This document shows positions 34,626 through 46,808 of a stretch of 64,000 nucleotides of DNA, one piece after another. Both the position numbers and the translations under genes were made by a program. The stretch is from NCBI GenBank assembly GCA_011316305.1, contig SAUG01000123.1:62001-126000 (forward strand), in the 5' to 3' direction. The stretch comes from Rusavskia elegans (taxonomy: Eukaryota > Ascomycota > Lecanoromycetes > Teloschistales > Teloschistaceae). Position 1 is the first letter of the stretch, and every line of letters starts with the position of its first letter. Under the pieces are notes generated by a model. It saw only the letters and a list, made by a program, of their open reading frames with translations, ran no database searches and was not told the DNA's origin.

Positions 34626-35641
34626 AGTACGCTCACTTACAGTGGAATGTTTTTGATAATGTCTGGTACCTAATAGGCTCTTTTAGCATTCTATTCGAAT
34701 GTGATAGTGGAAGGCAATCCGGGAAAGGGTCAATACCCAGGCGAACATGAGCTCGAGTGGCAGATACCTTCGCATGCACAGGACACTGCATCCCTGAGAG
34801 TTCATAATATTCTACGTGCGCTTGCGAATCCTCTGCCACACTACATTCAGAGCAATTAGCTTTTGTTGTCAAGCCTAGAACCCAGTTGCTTGGATCACAC
34901 ATTTCCACATGCACAACCATGCCAGGCATTGCAGACCTTGGCACGCTCGTCAAAACTCCTTCCAATTGAATCGCTCAAAAGGCCGCACTGCTTCAGACTG
35001 CCTATTGTGGCACTTGGACTTGGACCTGGTGTGGCCTATGATGTCAACAGAACGTCACGAATCGGAGCCTGGCGGACTGAGCCGAGCTTTGAAATCCTTG
35101 GGCCTCCTTGATAGTTGGTGTTTGCCCTGAATGGTTGTTGTGATGCTTCACCGCAAGTCCGCTGTAGACTTCGCTACTTTGGGCGGAGGCCTCTGCAGGC
35201 AATCACGCAAGAAATTGCACGTGCACTTTGAGACGAAAGGGATGAGCAGAACAACAACAGCCTCTCCATAAGTTCGGAAATACGCGTTCGGTATACTGTA
35301 ACTGCGTGAGTCTTGTGCTAGCCCCCCTTTTCTCTCTCTACTTGGCGTCCGTAGACGTGAAGGCTCAAACGGCCATGCATGCGTACCTAAGGCAACGAGC
35401 TGCAAGTGCTTTCCATAAGGCTGCCGACTGCCTGATAGGCTGCCGTACGCCCCGCTCATCTGCCTGGCCAGACCGATGTCCATGGTGCGTTCATTTTTCA
35501 GCAATCCTTTAGGGGCGAGCATTCTCGATCTACAGCGATTCCTGCTGGAATACAGCGATTCCTGCTGAACTAGCTTACGACCAATCTTATCTGCCTCAAT
35601 AGAACCACTTCGCCGCCAGAAGGAAGTCGCAAAGGTTTGGT
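34626..35641. other. 1-kb stretch before the AAA ATPase with a 20-bp tandem repeat
   Basis: Nothing recognisable. A 20-bp unit (TACAGCGATTCCTGCTGGAA) is repeated head-to-tail at 35531-35570 with slight change at the end. Minus-strand open frames of 110 and 169 codons show no family features. Confidence 0.4.
35531..35570. repeat. 20-bp tandem duplication
   Basis: Two adjacent 20-bp copies, identical over the first 17 bases. Confidence 0.85.
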
Positions 35642-37807
35642 ATGCACAACTTACCACTCAGGGAACAGGAGCGAGCAGCACAGGAGCCCCAAGAAGAGGA
35701 ACAAAAGCAGCCAATACAGGAAGAGCAACTCGATGCTGTCTTGGTGAAAGAGGAGGAACCCGGCAGCGATGGAGAAGAGTGTGAGATACATGTCTACGAG
35801 AGCAAATATGACACCCGTGGAGAAGAAGTCACTCTGAGAGCGGGTACCAAATCTGAAATAAATTCACCCAAACCGAAAAGTCACCGAACGTGTCTCGTAT
35901 TGACCCGCCAATATAGTCAGCTTGCAGAGGTGCTTTACACAGAATTGGAGATCCAATCGCGACACCTTATAAGAGCCCTGCGCAAGGTAATTGGCACCTA
36001 CCATGGTGTCGATTTCAACGCGAGGACTGTAAGCATTGTCGAGCCCCCAAGGTGTCTTTTTCACTACTAAGATGAACTTCGCCGGCACGCTCAAGAATCA
36101 GACAACGAGCAGGAAAAGTCACACATACGGTTATGTCTTCAATATATGGAGAAGACTTTACATCGGGAGATTAAGATATCCAAGTCGTCTGATTCACCCG
36201 AATTGGAGCATCGCGACTTGTGGATGGCGTTCAAGCCGGGCTGCCTTGTATTGGAAATTATGAACGGCATTGAGCAATTATCGCGGCTTCGATCGATCTA
36301 TAAAGAAGAGCACGATGATGATGAGTTAGCACATTGGACTCTTTCCACCGAACGCATCCAATACAGTGGCAAAGACGTTGGTTCCAGACACCATAGCATT
36401 GAGATCGAGCGATACACTGGTTGCAAGCCCATTTGCGAGCTTCACGTCATTCCTCTCCACCTTCATCCCGAAGAGGAGAGGATACGATGTGATCTCCTGA
36501 AGCGAGGTCGGAAATACCTTTCACTTTGGGGAATTCACCATCGTTCTTATGATGGTGTAGCGTCTACATATCAAGTACCAGGGTCTGCCCATAGGTACAA
36601 GGATGTCCATGTAAACGGGTGTTCTTGTGTTGTTGAACGTTCTTCATGACTAACAAGCAATGGTCTAGGTCAAAGGCAGAATCATGCTCGATCTGGAACA
36701 GTATCGACGTACTCGGAATTCTTCCCGGCCATTTGTCACTGGCACGAAGATCTTTACCTCTGGCTTAGAAGCCGATGCGGAGTTGTCAGATGAAGAGATA
36801 ATGACCTGTTATCGTTCCATACCAGGCTATGCGCTTGAATTAAAGCTGTGGGGCCTATTCCCAGTCACGAACATTACAGAAGTTGCCTACAATGACAAAG
36901 CGTTCCATGGCCTAGTTCTTCAGGAACAAAGCAAGAAGCTTATCTCCTCCCTATTGGAAAGGCAAGACTATCAGCAGGAAGATGGCTTCGACGATCTCAT
37001 CCAAGGGAAAGGCAAAGGACTCGTCTTCCTTTTACATGGACCTCCAGGAGTTGGAAAGACATACACTGCAGGTTCGTTTCGCCCGCCAGATTCAAGAACT
37101 TTGATGACCCAAAGAAGGAGCTAAGTGAGCATTAGAGAGCATAGCGGACCACACACGTCGACCGTTGTTGAGAGCTTATGCCGCCGATGTTTATGGGCAC
37201 GGAAGTGTGGCTGAGGAACGAATGTCTGAATTGTTCCTACTAGCAGCCAGATGGAACGGCATCCTGTTACTGGATGAGGCTGATGTGTATATGGAAGACC
37301 GGGCAATCCACGATCTGCATAAAAACCAGCTAATCTCATGTAAGTCCTCCGTAGGCTTCCTGCTTGGCTCAGCTACTAATAGATGCATCCTAAGCACTTC
37401 TTCGCATCCTAGAATACTACGAAGGTATCCTGTTTCTTACCACGAATCGCAAGCATACGATTGACCCAGCGTTCAAATCTCGCATCCACCTCTCCATTGC
37501 CTATCCTCCACTGTCAGCGGATGCTCGCCGGGAGCTGTGGAATAGCTTCATTACGAGGGCCAATCGTGGTCAAACACCGGACTGGCTATCGACAACATTT
37601 CTGGATTATCTCTCGGAGCAAGACGTTAACGGTAGAGAAATCAAGAACGTCGTCCGTGTCGGGCATTCTTTATCGCGAAGTGCCAGGCGTGATATGAACA
37701 CGGAAGACCTTCTGCAGGGCATATATGCATTGAAGCAAACCGAGACTGATTTCAGGCATGTCTCAAAGGAAGAGGAGGCGCAAAAAGTGACGGAGGCGAC
37801 CGGCTGA
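35642..37807 (+). pseudogene. AAA+ ATPase of the fungal DUF7025 type, interrupted by one in-frame stop
   Basis: Exons are 35642-36610, 36669-37071, 37136-37339 and 37395-37807. The N-terminal part is Glu/Gln-rich, then comes a DUF7025-like region, then an AAA core with Walker A LLHGPPGVGKTYTA, Walker B GILLLDEADVYMED, sensor FLTTNRKHTIDPAFKSRIH and a C-terminal lid. All splice sites keep the frame and the family sequence. The exception is TAA at 36068-36070 inside the conserved segment read as PPRCLFHY-stop-DELRRHAQ, where relatives have a basic residue. Everything after it is open and intact, so the mutation looks recent, or it could be an assembly error. Downstream initiation at Met 36146 would drop only the N-terminal part. 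The true 5' end is uncertain. Confidence 0.78.
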
Positions 37808-39847
<2,040 letters not shown>

Positions 39848-40253
39848 GGTAGTTGTATGGGGGGATTTAGGGTTCGTGCTGGGGCTTTGGAAAAGTCATA
39901 GTCGATGCTGACCGGGGGGGGGAGGGGAATGTAGAATTCTTCTCCAGGGATGAAATCAATCGTGACATCTGTAAATAGATAACATAAATAAATAAAAGGG
40001 TATCCATCCGCTCGCAAAAAGACTGAGTAAATCCCGCTCAATCCCACATTGGGTATCCATCCTTCCCTACATGCACTTATTGTTTGCCCATTCATCGAAC
40101 TTACCTCGCTTGCTTGCTTGCTTGCTTGCTTGCTTGCATGACACAACAAACTGATTCCCTCCCTACCACCTAGACCCTTTTCCATTCACCCAAACAATAA
40201 TAATCTGCCCCCTGAATACTCCCTAAAACGAATCGATCTCCGCTTCCATCCAC
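39848..40253. other. Convergent intergenic region with (GCTT)n repeat
   Basis: 406 bp between the 3' ends of GLR1 (+) and a membrane-protein gene (-). It contains a GCTT tetranucleotide tract at about 40108-40137. Confidence 0.6.
40108..40137. repeat. Tetranucleotide microsatellite (GCTT)7
   Basis: Seven uninterrupted GCTT units in intergenic DNA. It is not a telomeric repeat. Confidence 0.9.
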
Positions 40254-41815
40254 TCAGCCAGCATGCGGACCCGGCGTATGAGTCGGAGTCGGCAATCCCG
40301 TCGAGCTCGTAATACCGCTCACCTCCGACGGCGCGGGTCTATATTGCTGCTGTGGAACGGGACTCATCTGCTGTTGCTGCTGCGGCGGCGGCGGCGGCGA
40401 ATGCGGGGAGCGGATTTGAGGATGCTGTTGCTGAGGAAGGGGAGGAGGAGGAGATTGGGGAGTGTAAAACCCCTGGAGCTGGTACGGCTGTTGTTGATTT
40501 GCTGGGTATTGTTGTTGTTGTTGTTGGTGCTGTTGTGGTTGATTCGGGTAAGGCTGCTGCTGCTGCTGATTGAGATACGGTTGCTGATATTGTTGGTGTT
40601 GTGGAGACAAGGTATACTGCACGTTTCCGTGTCCTTGCTGGTTATAAAGCGCGGGCTGGAAATTCCCCTGCTGATATAGTGGCGGCGGGGCGCTTTCGTG
40701 GACGGCCATGTTTGGTTTTGCAGCGGGATCGTGGGGTGGGAGGCCGGGGCCGTTCCAGTTGTAATGGGGATCGTAGGTTGGGTTCAGTCCGTTAGGACCG
40801 GTGCTTTTAGCGAAGTGGCGGGCTATGGCGACGATGCCGGCGTAGATGGCTAGGGTGGTGAGGTTGTAGATGATGTCGCTTGCTAGCCAGAGTCGTTTAC
40901 CGCCGTATCTTCTTAGCAATACCTCGTAGATAGTATCGCCCATGATGAAGGCTGAGCGGAGGAGGAGCGGGGCGGCGACGAGAGCGAGCATGAAGAGGGT
41001 GGTCTTTGTGCTGGATTAGTGATGTGGATGATGGGTTTAGATGGGGATTGCCTACTCGGCCATGCTCTGTCCGCTTCTTGATGAGGCCCAGCAGCGACCA
41101 GGTCAGAATCTCGAGGGAGCCGAAGAAGTAGAGGATTGTATAGGCGGTAGAGATTCGATTGGTCGCTCGAACAAGTTTTCGGAAAGCGTAGGGATCTCCT
41201 ATGACGCGTTCGACTTGGTATTGGATCCTCAGCGCGAGTATTGAGAGCCACAAGGCCAGAAGGATGAAGAGAAAGATGGCGTGGCCAATCTTCAGGTTCT
41301 TCGCAATTCGAGGTTTATTGCTATTCCGGCTTGGATGACTGGTGCAGTAGGGAAGCAGGAGGTAGAGGACCAGGAGCAAAGATATTTCGGCCAGATACGA
41401 CGACTGATAGATGATGGTGACGATCAGGAAGAATATCACCTGGACCCTGTCCGCTGCTTCGTAGATGATGCTGACCGTGAACTGGATGGCGAAGGAGCTA
41501 GAATACCGTCAGGATGTCATGAAGGAAGATGAGGTGATGTACTGACACGAAAAGCGCGACAGCAGAGAGCCAAAAAGCCCACCACTTGAAGAGCTTCTTG
41601 TTCAACTCGTGGTGTTTCTTGAAGGTCTTCGCGCCGATGATAATGGCGACGATGCCAATGAGCCCAATGGCTTGAAAGACCAGGCGTGCTACATTGTATG
41701 CATCGCGGAAGCCCGAACCAGGCAACGGAATGGTGACTCCCCAGGGGGTGTCTTCGATGCCGGAGATTCCGCTCCCACCTCCCCCGCTGCTTCCTCCGCC
41801 CCGCTTAGGAGCCAT
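40254..41815 (-). CDS. Multi-pass membrane protein with Gln/Pro-rich tail
   Basis: Exons are 41815-41547, 41497-41056 and 41003-40254, about 486 residues. Six or seven hydrophobic segments are visible, among them LVFQAIGLIGIVAIIIGA, WWAFWLSAVALFVSFAIQF (rebuilt by splicing), IFFLIVTIIYQSSYLAEISLL, AIFLFILLALWLSILAL and MLALVAAPLLLRSAFIMG. The C-terminal ~170 residues are low-complexity Gln, Pro and Tyr with several polyGln runs, probably cytoplasmic. The seven-helix look suggests a receptor-like or PQ-type fungal membrane protein, but I cannot assign a family. The first intron uses a GTCAGT donor; the second acceptor could be placed a few bases away. Confidence 0.75.
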
Positions 41816-43087
41816 AGCGGAGTCTTTTGACCGGGGGGATCGAGCGGGATCGGCGAGATGGTGTTGATGAGCTTCGCTTCAGTATGCTGGAAGGGCAAAC
41901 AACACAAGACGGCGGCGAAGGTGGAGACAAAAGAGAGAAGACTTCGAAGATATAAAAGGTCGAGAAGCTCAGCCTCGCCGTCTGGATAGTTGCAGTCATC
42001 TTTCCTCGTAGCCTCGTGCAACGGCTCGGTTGTCGCATCTGAGCAGGGCCTTAGCGGTGTGCAGGCAGTAAACTAAAGTGCTGCCATCCAGGCTGTGCCG
42101 CAATTTCGTGGCAGCAAAAAGGGGGTGAAGACCAATGGGAGCCGCTTCAAGGTTTCCGCTAACACTGCCAAGAGACGTCCGACCTCCCATCAAAGGTCGA
42201 GACGCTCTTTGCTGGCTCCGCTGGAAGCTTTTCGACTCGGTTGTACCCCAGTTTCACACAAGGCTGATTGGAATTTCCCGTGTGCATGGACCAAGAAAGC
42301 TCGTGTTCTGCAGCCACCAAGGGTGAGCCAAGGCCCTCTTCACTGTTGAGCCTTGACATTGGGGAACAGGCCCCAGAACCATGAATAGTAGCACTCAGTG
42401 CCTTGACGATTCCATAGCACATATAGGCCAACCAAGGCGCTCTCCAACTGGGCTCTCGCGAAGCGTCCAGCCACCTCGACGATTCCTCTGATCTCAACCG
42501 TCCGGGCAAATCGCCAAGTCGAAGTACTATCTGTAGTCATTAGCCTGTCATGGCGTACTGGAAGGTCTGGTACAGTGAACGAAGAGCGTCAGCGGTTCAG
42601 TGGTGGAAGACTTCTGGTTGAGTGGACAAACGCTTTCAAACACATACTCACGCTGTGGAAACCCGATCGAAAAAATACCAACACTAATTAAATTTGACGG
42701 AGAGCACATTAGCGAGATAAAGACATGTCATTTTGTAAATGGAACATTGACGAAGGCCACAAAGTATCCCAATGTCTGCGAGAGAAGAAAACAGGCCAAG
42801 TAGATTATTGGTAACTTAACTTCGTGCAGGTGGCAGGAGGTGCAATTGCAGATTTCTTCAACCGAAAGTGGTGACTTAGAGTGTTGGAATTTGATAACCA
42901 GCTCCGAAGTTGGTTATGCTTCAGCTCATTGTAGACGTTGGCTGTAGAGGCAGCAAAGCACCATTTCGAATGGTATTTTGGTAAGACTTCGCTCAGATTC
43001 CCCATAACCTCTCACGCTTTCTCAAGGATATTGGGACGTTTCCAAGTCGGAATTGCACGGCATTACCCTTTGACATCATCGTGCCAT
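41816..43087. other. 1.27-kb gene-poor region with a tRNA-Gly-like 5' fragment
   Basis: No supported protein gene. The membrane-protein promoter is at the left end. A tRNA-Gly-like 5' fragment lies at 42586 (listed separately). Other open frames are short and lack features. Confidence 0.4.
42586..42608 (+). tRNA. tRNA-Gly-like 5' fragment
   Basis: GCGTCAGCGGTTCAGTGGTGGA resembles the acceptor strand, D-arm and box A of eukaryotic tRNA-Gly, as I recall that sequence, with only a few differences. The expected anticodon arm, TTCGA loop and closing CTGACGC do not follow. It looks like a truncated or disrupted tRNA gene. Confidence 0.35.
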
Positions 43088-45118
43088 TCAACAATCGTCG
43101 TCGGTCGGGAATCCATGCAGTATGTCGCGGAGAAGATGCTCCACCACCTCTTTCTCATCAACTTCCACTACCCTCCATCGATCTCTTATCTCTTCCCATA
43201 TTTGCAGTGCCCGTGCTCTACCGCAGCATCGTGCAAAAGCCCGCACCACCCAGACGACCATCCACTTCATGAGTTGAATACCTTCATCTTGCGCATCCAG
43301 TGCTCCCAGGAGTGAAGTCCAAACTGCTTCCAGCCTCTGTCTTGTCCATGATGTGTACTTGACTCCGCCATGCCTTGCAAAGCCTCGGAATATCTTGATA
43401 AATATGCGACCCTGTATCGGAATCTTGAAATCCTGCATCTCGGCCAGCAGAGATGTTATGCGCCGTAATTCTCCTGTGAAATGAACATGGTAGTCGATCA
43501 AGATTGAGAACGTCCGCATGTTTGGAGCTAAGCATTGTTGGGATTGTAGCCGCTGCAACCTTTTGGGCTGCTGGCGCAACTCTCGGGATGCTCGGTCGAG
43601 GATCCGACCCAGGTCACGCGAATACCGCCAATCCCTATTAGGCGCATATCTGCCAGTCTTTACACTGAAGAGTCGTTTCATCCGTTCATACACCTGCTCG
43701 GCAGCCGGTAGTTCTCCAGCACGGATCAAAGAGGCAATGACACAGTTCATGACCACGGTATCGACAATCTGCCCAGCCTCAACGAGGTCTCTGTAGGCTT
43801 TGCGGACTCCAGCACCGTCACCTTTCAGGCCATGGAAATAGATGAACCCCGTATGGGAAAACCGACTGTAATGAAGCCTTCGTTCATTCATTTCCTTGAG
43901 GATCATCTCCGCAAGAACATATTTTCCCGCCTTTGCTGCGATATCGAAGAGGATGTTGAAAGTCACAGGCCCACTTCGGATGCCGGCTTCTTGTTCCATT
44001 TCTTTCCAAATGCGGAGGGCCGTTTCGACCTGAAGAGCGTCGACATGGACGAAGCACCGACCTGCATAAGCAATCGCAGTATTCCATTCCGACAGGCTCA
44101 ATGGAATCGAAGCCTCCTTCATGTCATCAACCAGTCTCAGATAACGAAGCATTGCTTGTTTGCTTTTATTTTCAATGATTGAAAGTCGCTGAAAAAGGAT
44201 TCGACGACTATCGACGGCCATGTAACGTATACCGGGGGAAGGGAGTTGGCAATATGCTTCGTAGATCTGTCCATGAGACGAAGTTCGATCTTCTAGCAAG
44301 TGCAGGAAGCGGTCGATAGCTCGAGCTTTGTCTTCCTCATATAATCTGGGATATTCTGATGTTCGATCGGATTCCGACAAGTTTGCTCCCACAAAATTAT
44401 CGCGATAGTGTTGGGAGGTAGAATCTGGAGTATTCCTCGGAGGACACAATTCTGATTCGCTCCTATCATCTGTCCTTGTGTCCGGCTCCAATGTTTTCGG
44501 TTCAATACGATCCAATCCGGGCACTTCACCTGATTCTCCTGAGGAATGACTAAGGCTGTCGCCAAGTTCCTTTCTTTGCTCCTCATGGACAAACACTAAT
44601 GATGTTGTTGGTGGTCTATTGCTGGCAAAGGGACCTGTCATGTCTTGTGGTTCTCTGTAGTAATCGAGAAGTTGCACATACTCGTTCCTAGACACACTGG
44701 AACTGGTCGACTTAGATCGCATGTATAGTCTAGAGTCAACAGCGTTTGTTGCTTGCTTTGCGCATGACTGGATATTCCGCCGACGTGGCCTGTGGTATGT
44801 GAACGTCTGGAAATTGGATAAGCTCCGAGTTGGCTTGGTTCGAGTCTGCTGCCGGCAGCTGCATGCTCTGACCAAGGCATCAATGAAAGTGTTCTCCAAT
44901 TTCACTATTGAAGGAAACGAATGCGAAACCTGTGGGGCTGGTACGGGTGTTGGTGGATATGGTATATTTGGTCCACGTCTTTCCATGAGCCACATGTACA
45001 GGCCTGGTTGCACAAAAGGATAGAGGAAGGTGAGTACTGAAGGGATAAAAGGCCTCCGAACGATCTTCACTCTAGGTCTGGTCATGGATGTCTCCGCCGA
45101 TTGGCGGGCGCTGGACAC
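43088..45118 (-). CDS. Pentatricopeptide-repeat (PPR) protein, probably mitochondrial
   Basis: A single exon encodes 676 residues. The N-terminus is basic and free of acidic runs (TRPRVKIVRRPFIPSVLTF), fitting an organelle presequence. PPR-like helical pairs are visible: VTFNILFDIAAKAGKYVLAE, VVMNCVIASLIRAGELPAAE, MRTFSILIDYHVHFTGELR and WMVVWVVRAFARCCGRARAL. Fungal PPR proteins bind mitochondrial RNAs to aid stability, processing or translation. Which RNA this one binds cannot be read from the sequence. It is divergent from mS23. Confidence 0.85.
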   Translation of the reverse strand: MSSARQSAETSMTRPRVKIVRRPFIPSVLTFLYPFVQPGLYMWLMERRGPNIPYPPTPVPAPQVSHSFPSIVKLENTFIDALVRACSCRQQTRTKPTRSLSNFQTFTYHRPRRRNIQSCAKQATNAVDSRLYMRSKSTSSSVSRNEYVQLLDYYREPQDMTGPFASNRPPTTSLVFVHEEQRKELGDSLSHSSGESGEVPGLDRIEPKTLEPDTRTDDRSESELCPPRNTPDSTSQHYRDNFVGANLSESDRTSEYPRLYEEDKARAIDRFLHLLEDRTSSHGQIYEAYCQLPSPGIRYMAVDSRRILFQRLSIIENKSKQAMLRYLRLVDDMKEASIPLSLSEWNTAIAYAGRCFVHVDALQVETALRIWKEMEQEAGIRSGPVTFNILFDIAAKAGKYVLAEMILKEMNERRLHYSRFSHTGFIYFHGLKGDGAGVRKAYRDLVEAGQIVDTVVMNCVIASLIRAGELPAAEQVYERMKRLFSVKTGRYAPNRDWRYSRDLGRILDRASRELRQQPKRLQRLQSQQCLAPNMRTFSILIDYHVHFTGELRRITSLLAEMQDFKIPIQGRIFIKIFRGFARHGGVKYTSWTRQRLEAVWTSLLGALDAQDEGIQLMKWMVVWVVRAFARCCGRARALQIWEEIRDRWRVVEVDEKEVVEHLLRDILHGFPTDDDC

Positions 45119-45388
45119 AGAAGGCGGACCATGCTGCTACGATGGGACTTCCTGATCCCTATTGTTAGGTGCTTCGACCATTACGCTAGCACGAAAGAGA
45201 TCTGGCGATGAGGAGGTGGAGACTGGTGTAACTTGAAGCTCCGCTGCAGCTGTGGAGGTCGGCTTTGTCGGATCCAAAAGAGCCGCACGGAAGTTGCCGT
45301 GCGGAAGCTCAAGTCGACTTTCAGACCTCTTTTCCATACAATCCACGGCTCAATCTTACCCTTTCACTCCACCTAGTCCCTACGATTT
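45119..45388. promoter_or_regulatory. Divergent PPR / mS23 promoter with inverted repeat
   Basis: 270 bp separate the two start codons. A perfect inverted repeat with 8-bp arms, CCGCACGG at 45283-45290 and CCGTGCGG at 45297-45304, spaced 6 bp, lies about 85 bp before the mS23 ATG. It contains CGG-N6-CCG, the layout of many Zn(II)2Cys6 factor sites. Confidence 0.5.
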
Positions 45389-46238
45389 ATGGGACGCTAC
45401 GACTTCCGACCTTTGCGAGTCTACCAAACAGCCTCCCAATTGTATGCATCGGAGCGAATAAAGAATGTACCATCGTGGCATGAAGTCGTAGGGACAGTTC
45501 CTCCCGCTCAGACTCTCGTCCGAACGCAGCCGTTGCAACACCAGGAGCGGCCGCGAAGGAGCAATGTCAGAAAGCCTAGCAAGCTCTTTCAACCTCAACG
45601 AGTAGTATATGTGGAGGACTCGTTGAGGAAAGAATTCTTTGGAGATCATCCTTGGGAGCTTGCGAGGCCCAGAGTGGTCCTTGAAAATGATGGAAAAGAT
45701 GCGGAAAGAAAAGACTGGAGTCTGGTTTCGCAACCCAATCGACCTATCGACGGTGAGAGGTCAGTACTTGCTGTGGCCAATTACCATGATATCACTGACA
45801 GCCACAAGTGTCATCCAACGCCAAATGTTCCTGCTCCATGGTAACCCGGAAAAGGGTCAGAGACCGGATCCGAAGATGACACCTGCCAGAGCTTATGACC
45901 AAGCTCGCAAGGAGTTCTATGAGATGAGACTCCAACAGGATATCGAGCGAAGGGTAGCCAAAGAGGAGGCAATGGCTACGGGAGCGTATTTTGGGAAATC
46001 TACTCTTCAGATCGGGATGGAGCTAGAGGACAAGATTTTCGAGGAATGGAAAGCATGGGCTTCGGCCGAGGTCATCCAGCAGGGACAGAGACGGGCGGCA
46101 ATGTATACGGGTGTAGACAATGAGACAGCCGCACTACCCGAAGGAGAGCAAGAGATGGAAGCTGCACTTGGAGAGGTCGATTCTACGGTTCCCGCCCAAG
46201 GGCAAGAAGCTCGGGGAGGTGCGGCTTTCGTGCCGTGA
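45389..46238 (+). CDS. RSM25: Mitochondrial small-subunit ribosomal protein mS23 (Rsm25)
   Basis: Component of the mitochondrial 37S ribosomal subunit. Exons are 45389-45759 and 45809-46238, about 266 residues. The N-terminus MGRYDFRPLRVYQTASQLYAS and the following PSWHEVVGTVPPAQTLVRTQP match fungal mS23. KPSKLFQPQRVVYVEDSLRKEFF and AYDQARKEFYEMRLQQDIERR are further family segments. The intron has a GTCAGT donor and needs the third of three nearby AG acceptors (CCACAAG) to rebuild PIDGERSVIQRQMF. The C-terminal tail is acidic/Gly-Ala-rich. Confidence 0.93.
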
Positions 46239-46785
46239 TAAGCTGGAGAAGAACTTTATGAATGCACAGAAGTCGACGAACGAGCTTTTTTGCAGCAATC
46301 ACCGGGCCAAGGACACCAGTTATGAAACGCCACAATAAGGTACCGGGGTTAGACCAGATAAAAGGTTCATAAACATTCCAGTCGTCATATCTTGAATGCG
46401 CTGGTCATAGTAGTACAATTCCATAGTCAATTTCCCAGGTTTCTTGCCGTCCAGCGAACTTCCTGCGTAGTTCAAACTCGGTGTTGTTTGGCAAGTCATC
46501 TTCGCGAACAGACGAGTTCGACGTTTAGCCTTCACGCATTCATTGAGGTTACTTTTATCGTTGTGGTGGTCCGGAGATTCGTAAGCTAACGAGGATTGTA
46601 TGCACGGGCCCTCCGCGATAAATAGCATGGGGCGGCTTGGGCGGCTACCTGTCACCTTGTCCTTGCCCTTGCATGAAGAAACGTGGGAATGGACCCTCTG
46701 CAACCTGCACTTACCCGTCAATCATGATTGATCTGTATATCATGTTCTGACCCCGATAGAAGCTTCGTCCACATGGAAGGACAAG
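46239..46785. other. Intergenic region mS23 - SOG2, with SOG2 leader
   Basis: 547 bp containing the mS23 3' end and the SOG2 promoter. A short upstream ORF overlaps the SOG2 start (listed separately). No other supported feature. Confidence 0.45.
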
Positions 46786-46808
46786 ATGAACCATCAAGAC
46801 AATATTAG
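46773..46808 (+). promoter_or_regulatory. Upstream ORF overlapping the SOG2 start codon
   Basis: An ATG at 46773 opens an 11-codon frame ending in TAG at 46808. It overlaps the proposed SOG2 ATG (46786) in a different frame. Its -3 base is C, whereas the SOG2 ATG has A at -3, so leaky scanning would be needed. Confidence 0.45.

Noticed and set aside
35148..35657. 169-codon minus-strand frame upstream of the AAA gene
   Set aside because: It overlaps a tandem repeat and shows no motif; likely a chance frame.
36051..36070. A GT...AG pair (GTGTCTTTTTCACTACTAAG) that would remove the AAA gene stop as an intron
   Set aside because: It is only 20 bases, far below the ~45-bp minimum seen elsewhere here, and it would break the frame and delete the conserved FHY motif.
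40108..40137. GCTT repeat as telomeric or CRISPR-like sequence
   Set aside because: It is a simple tetranucleotide run in one place, without spacers or TTAGGG units.
41498..41546. Reading the first exon of the membrane protein through to the stop near 41498 as its natural end
   Set aside because: Splicing with the GTCAGT donor restores a hydrophobic segment and a continuous multi-helix protein, so the stop is intronic.
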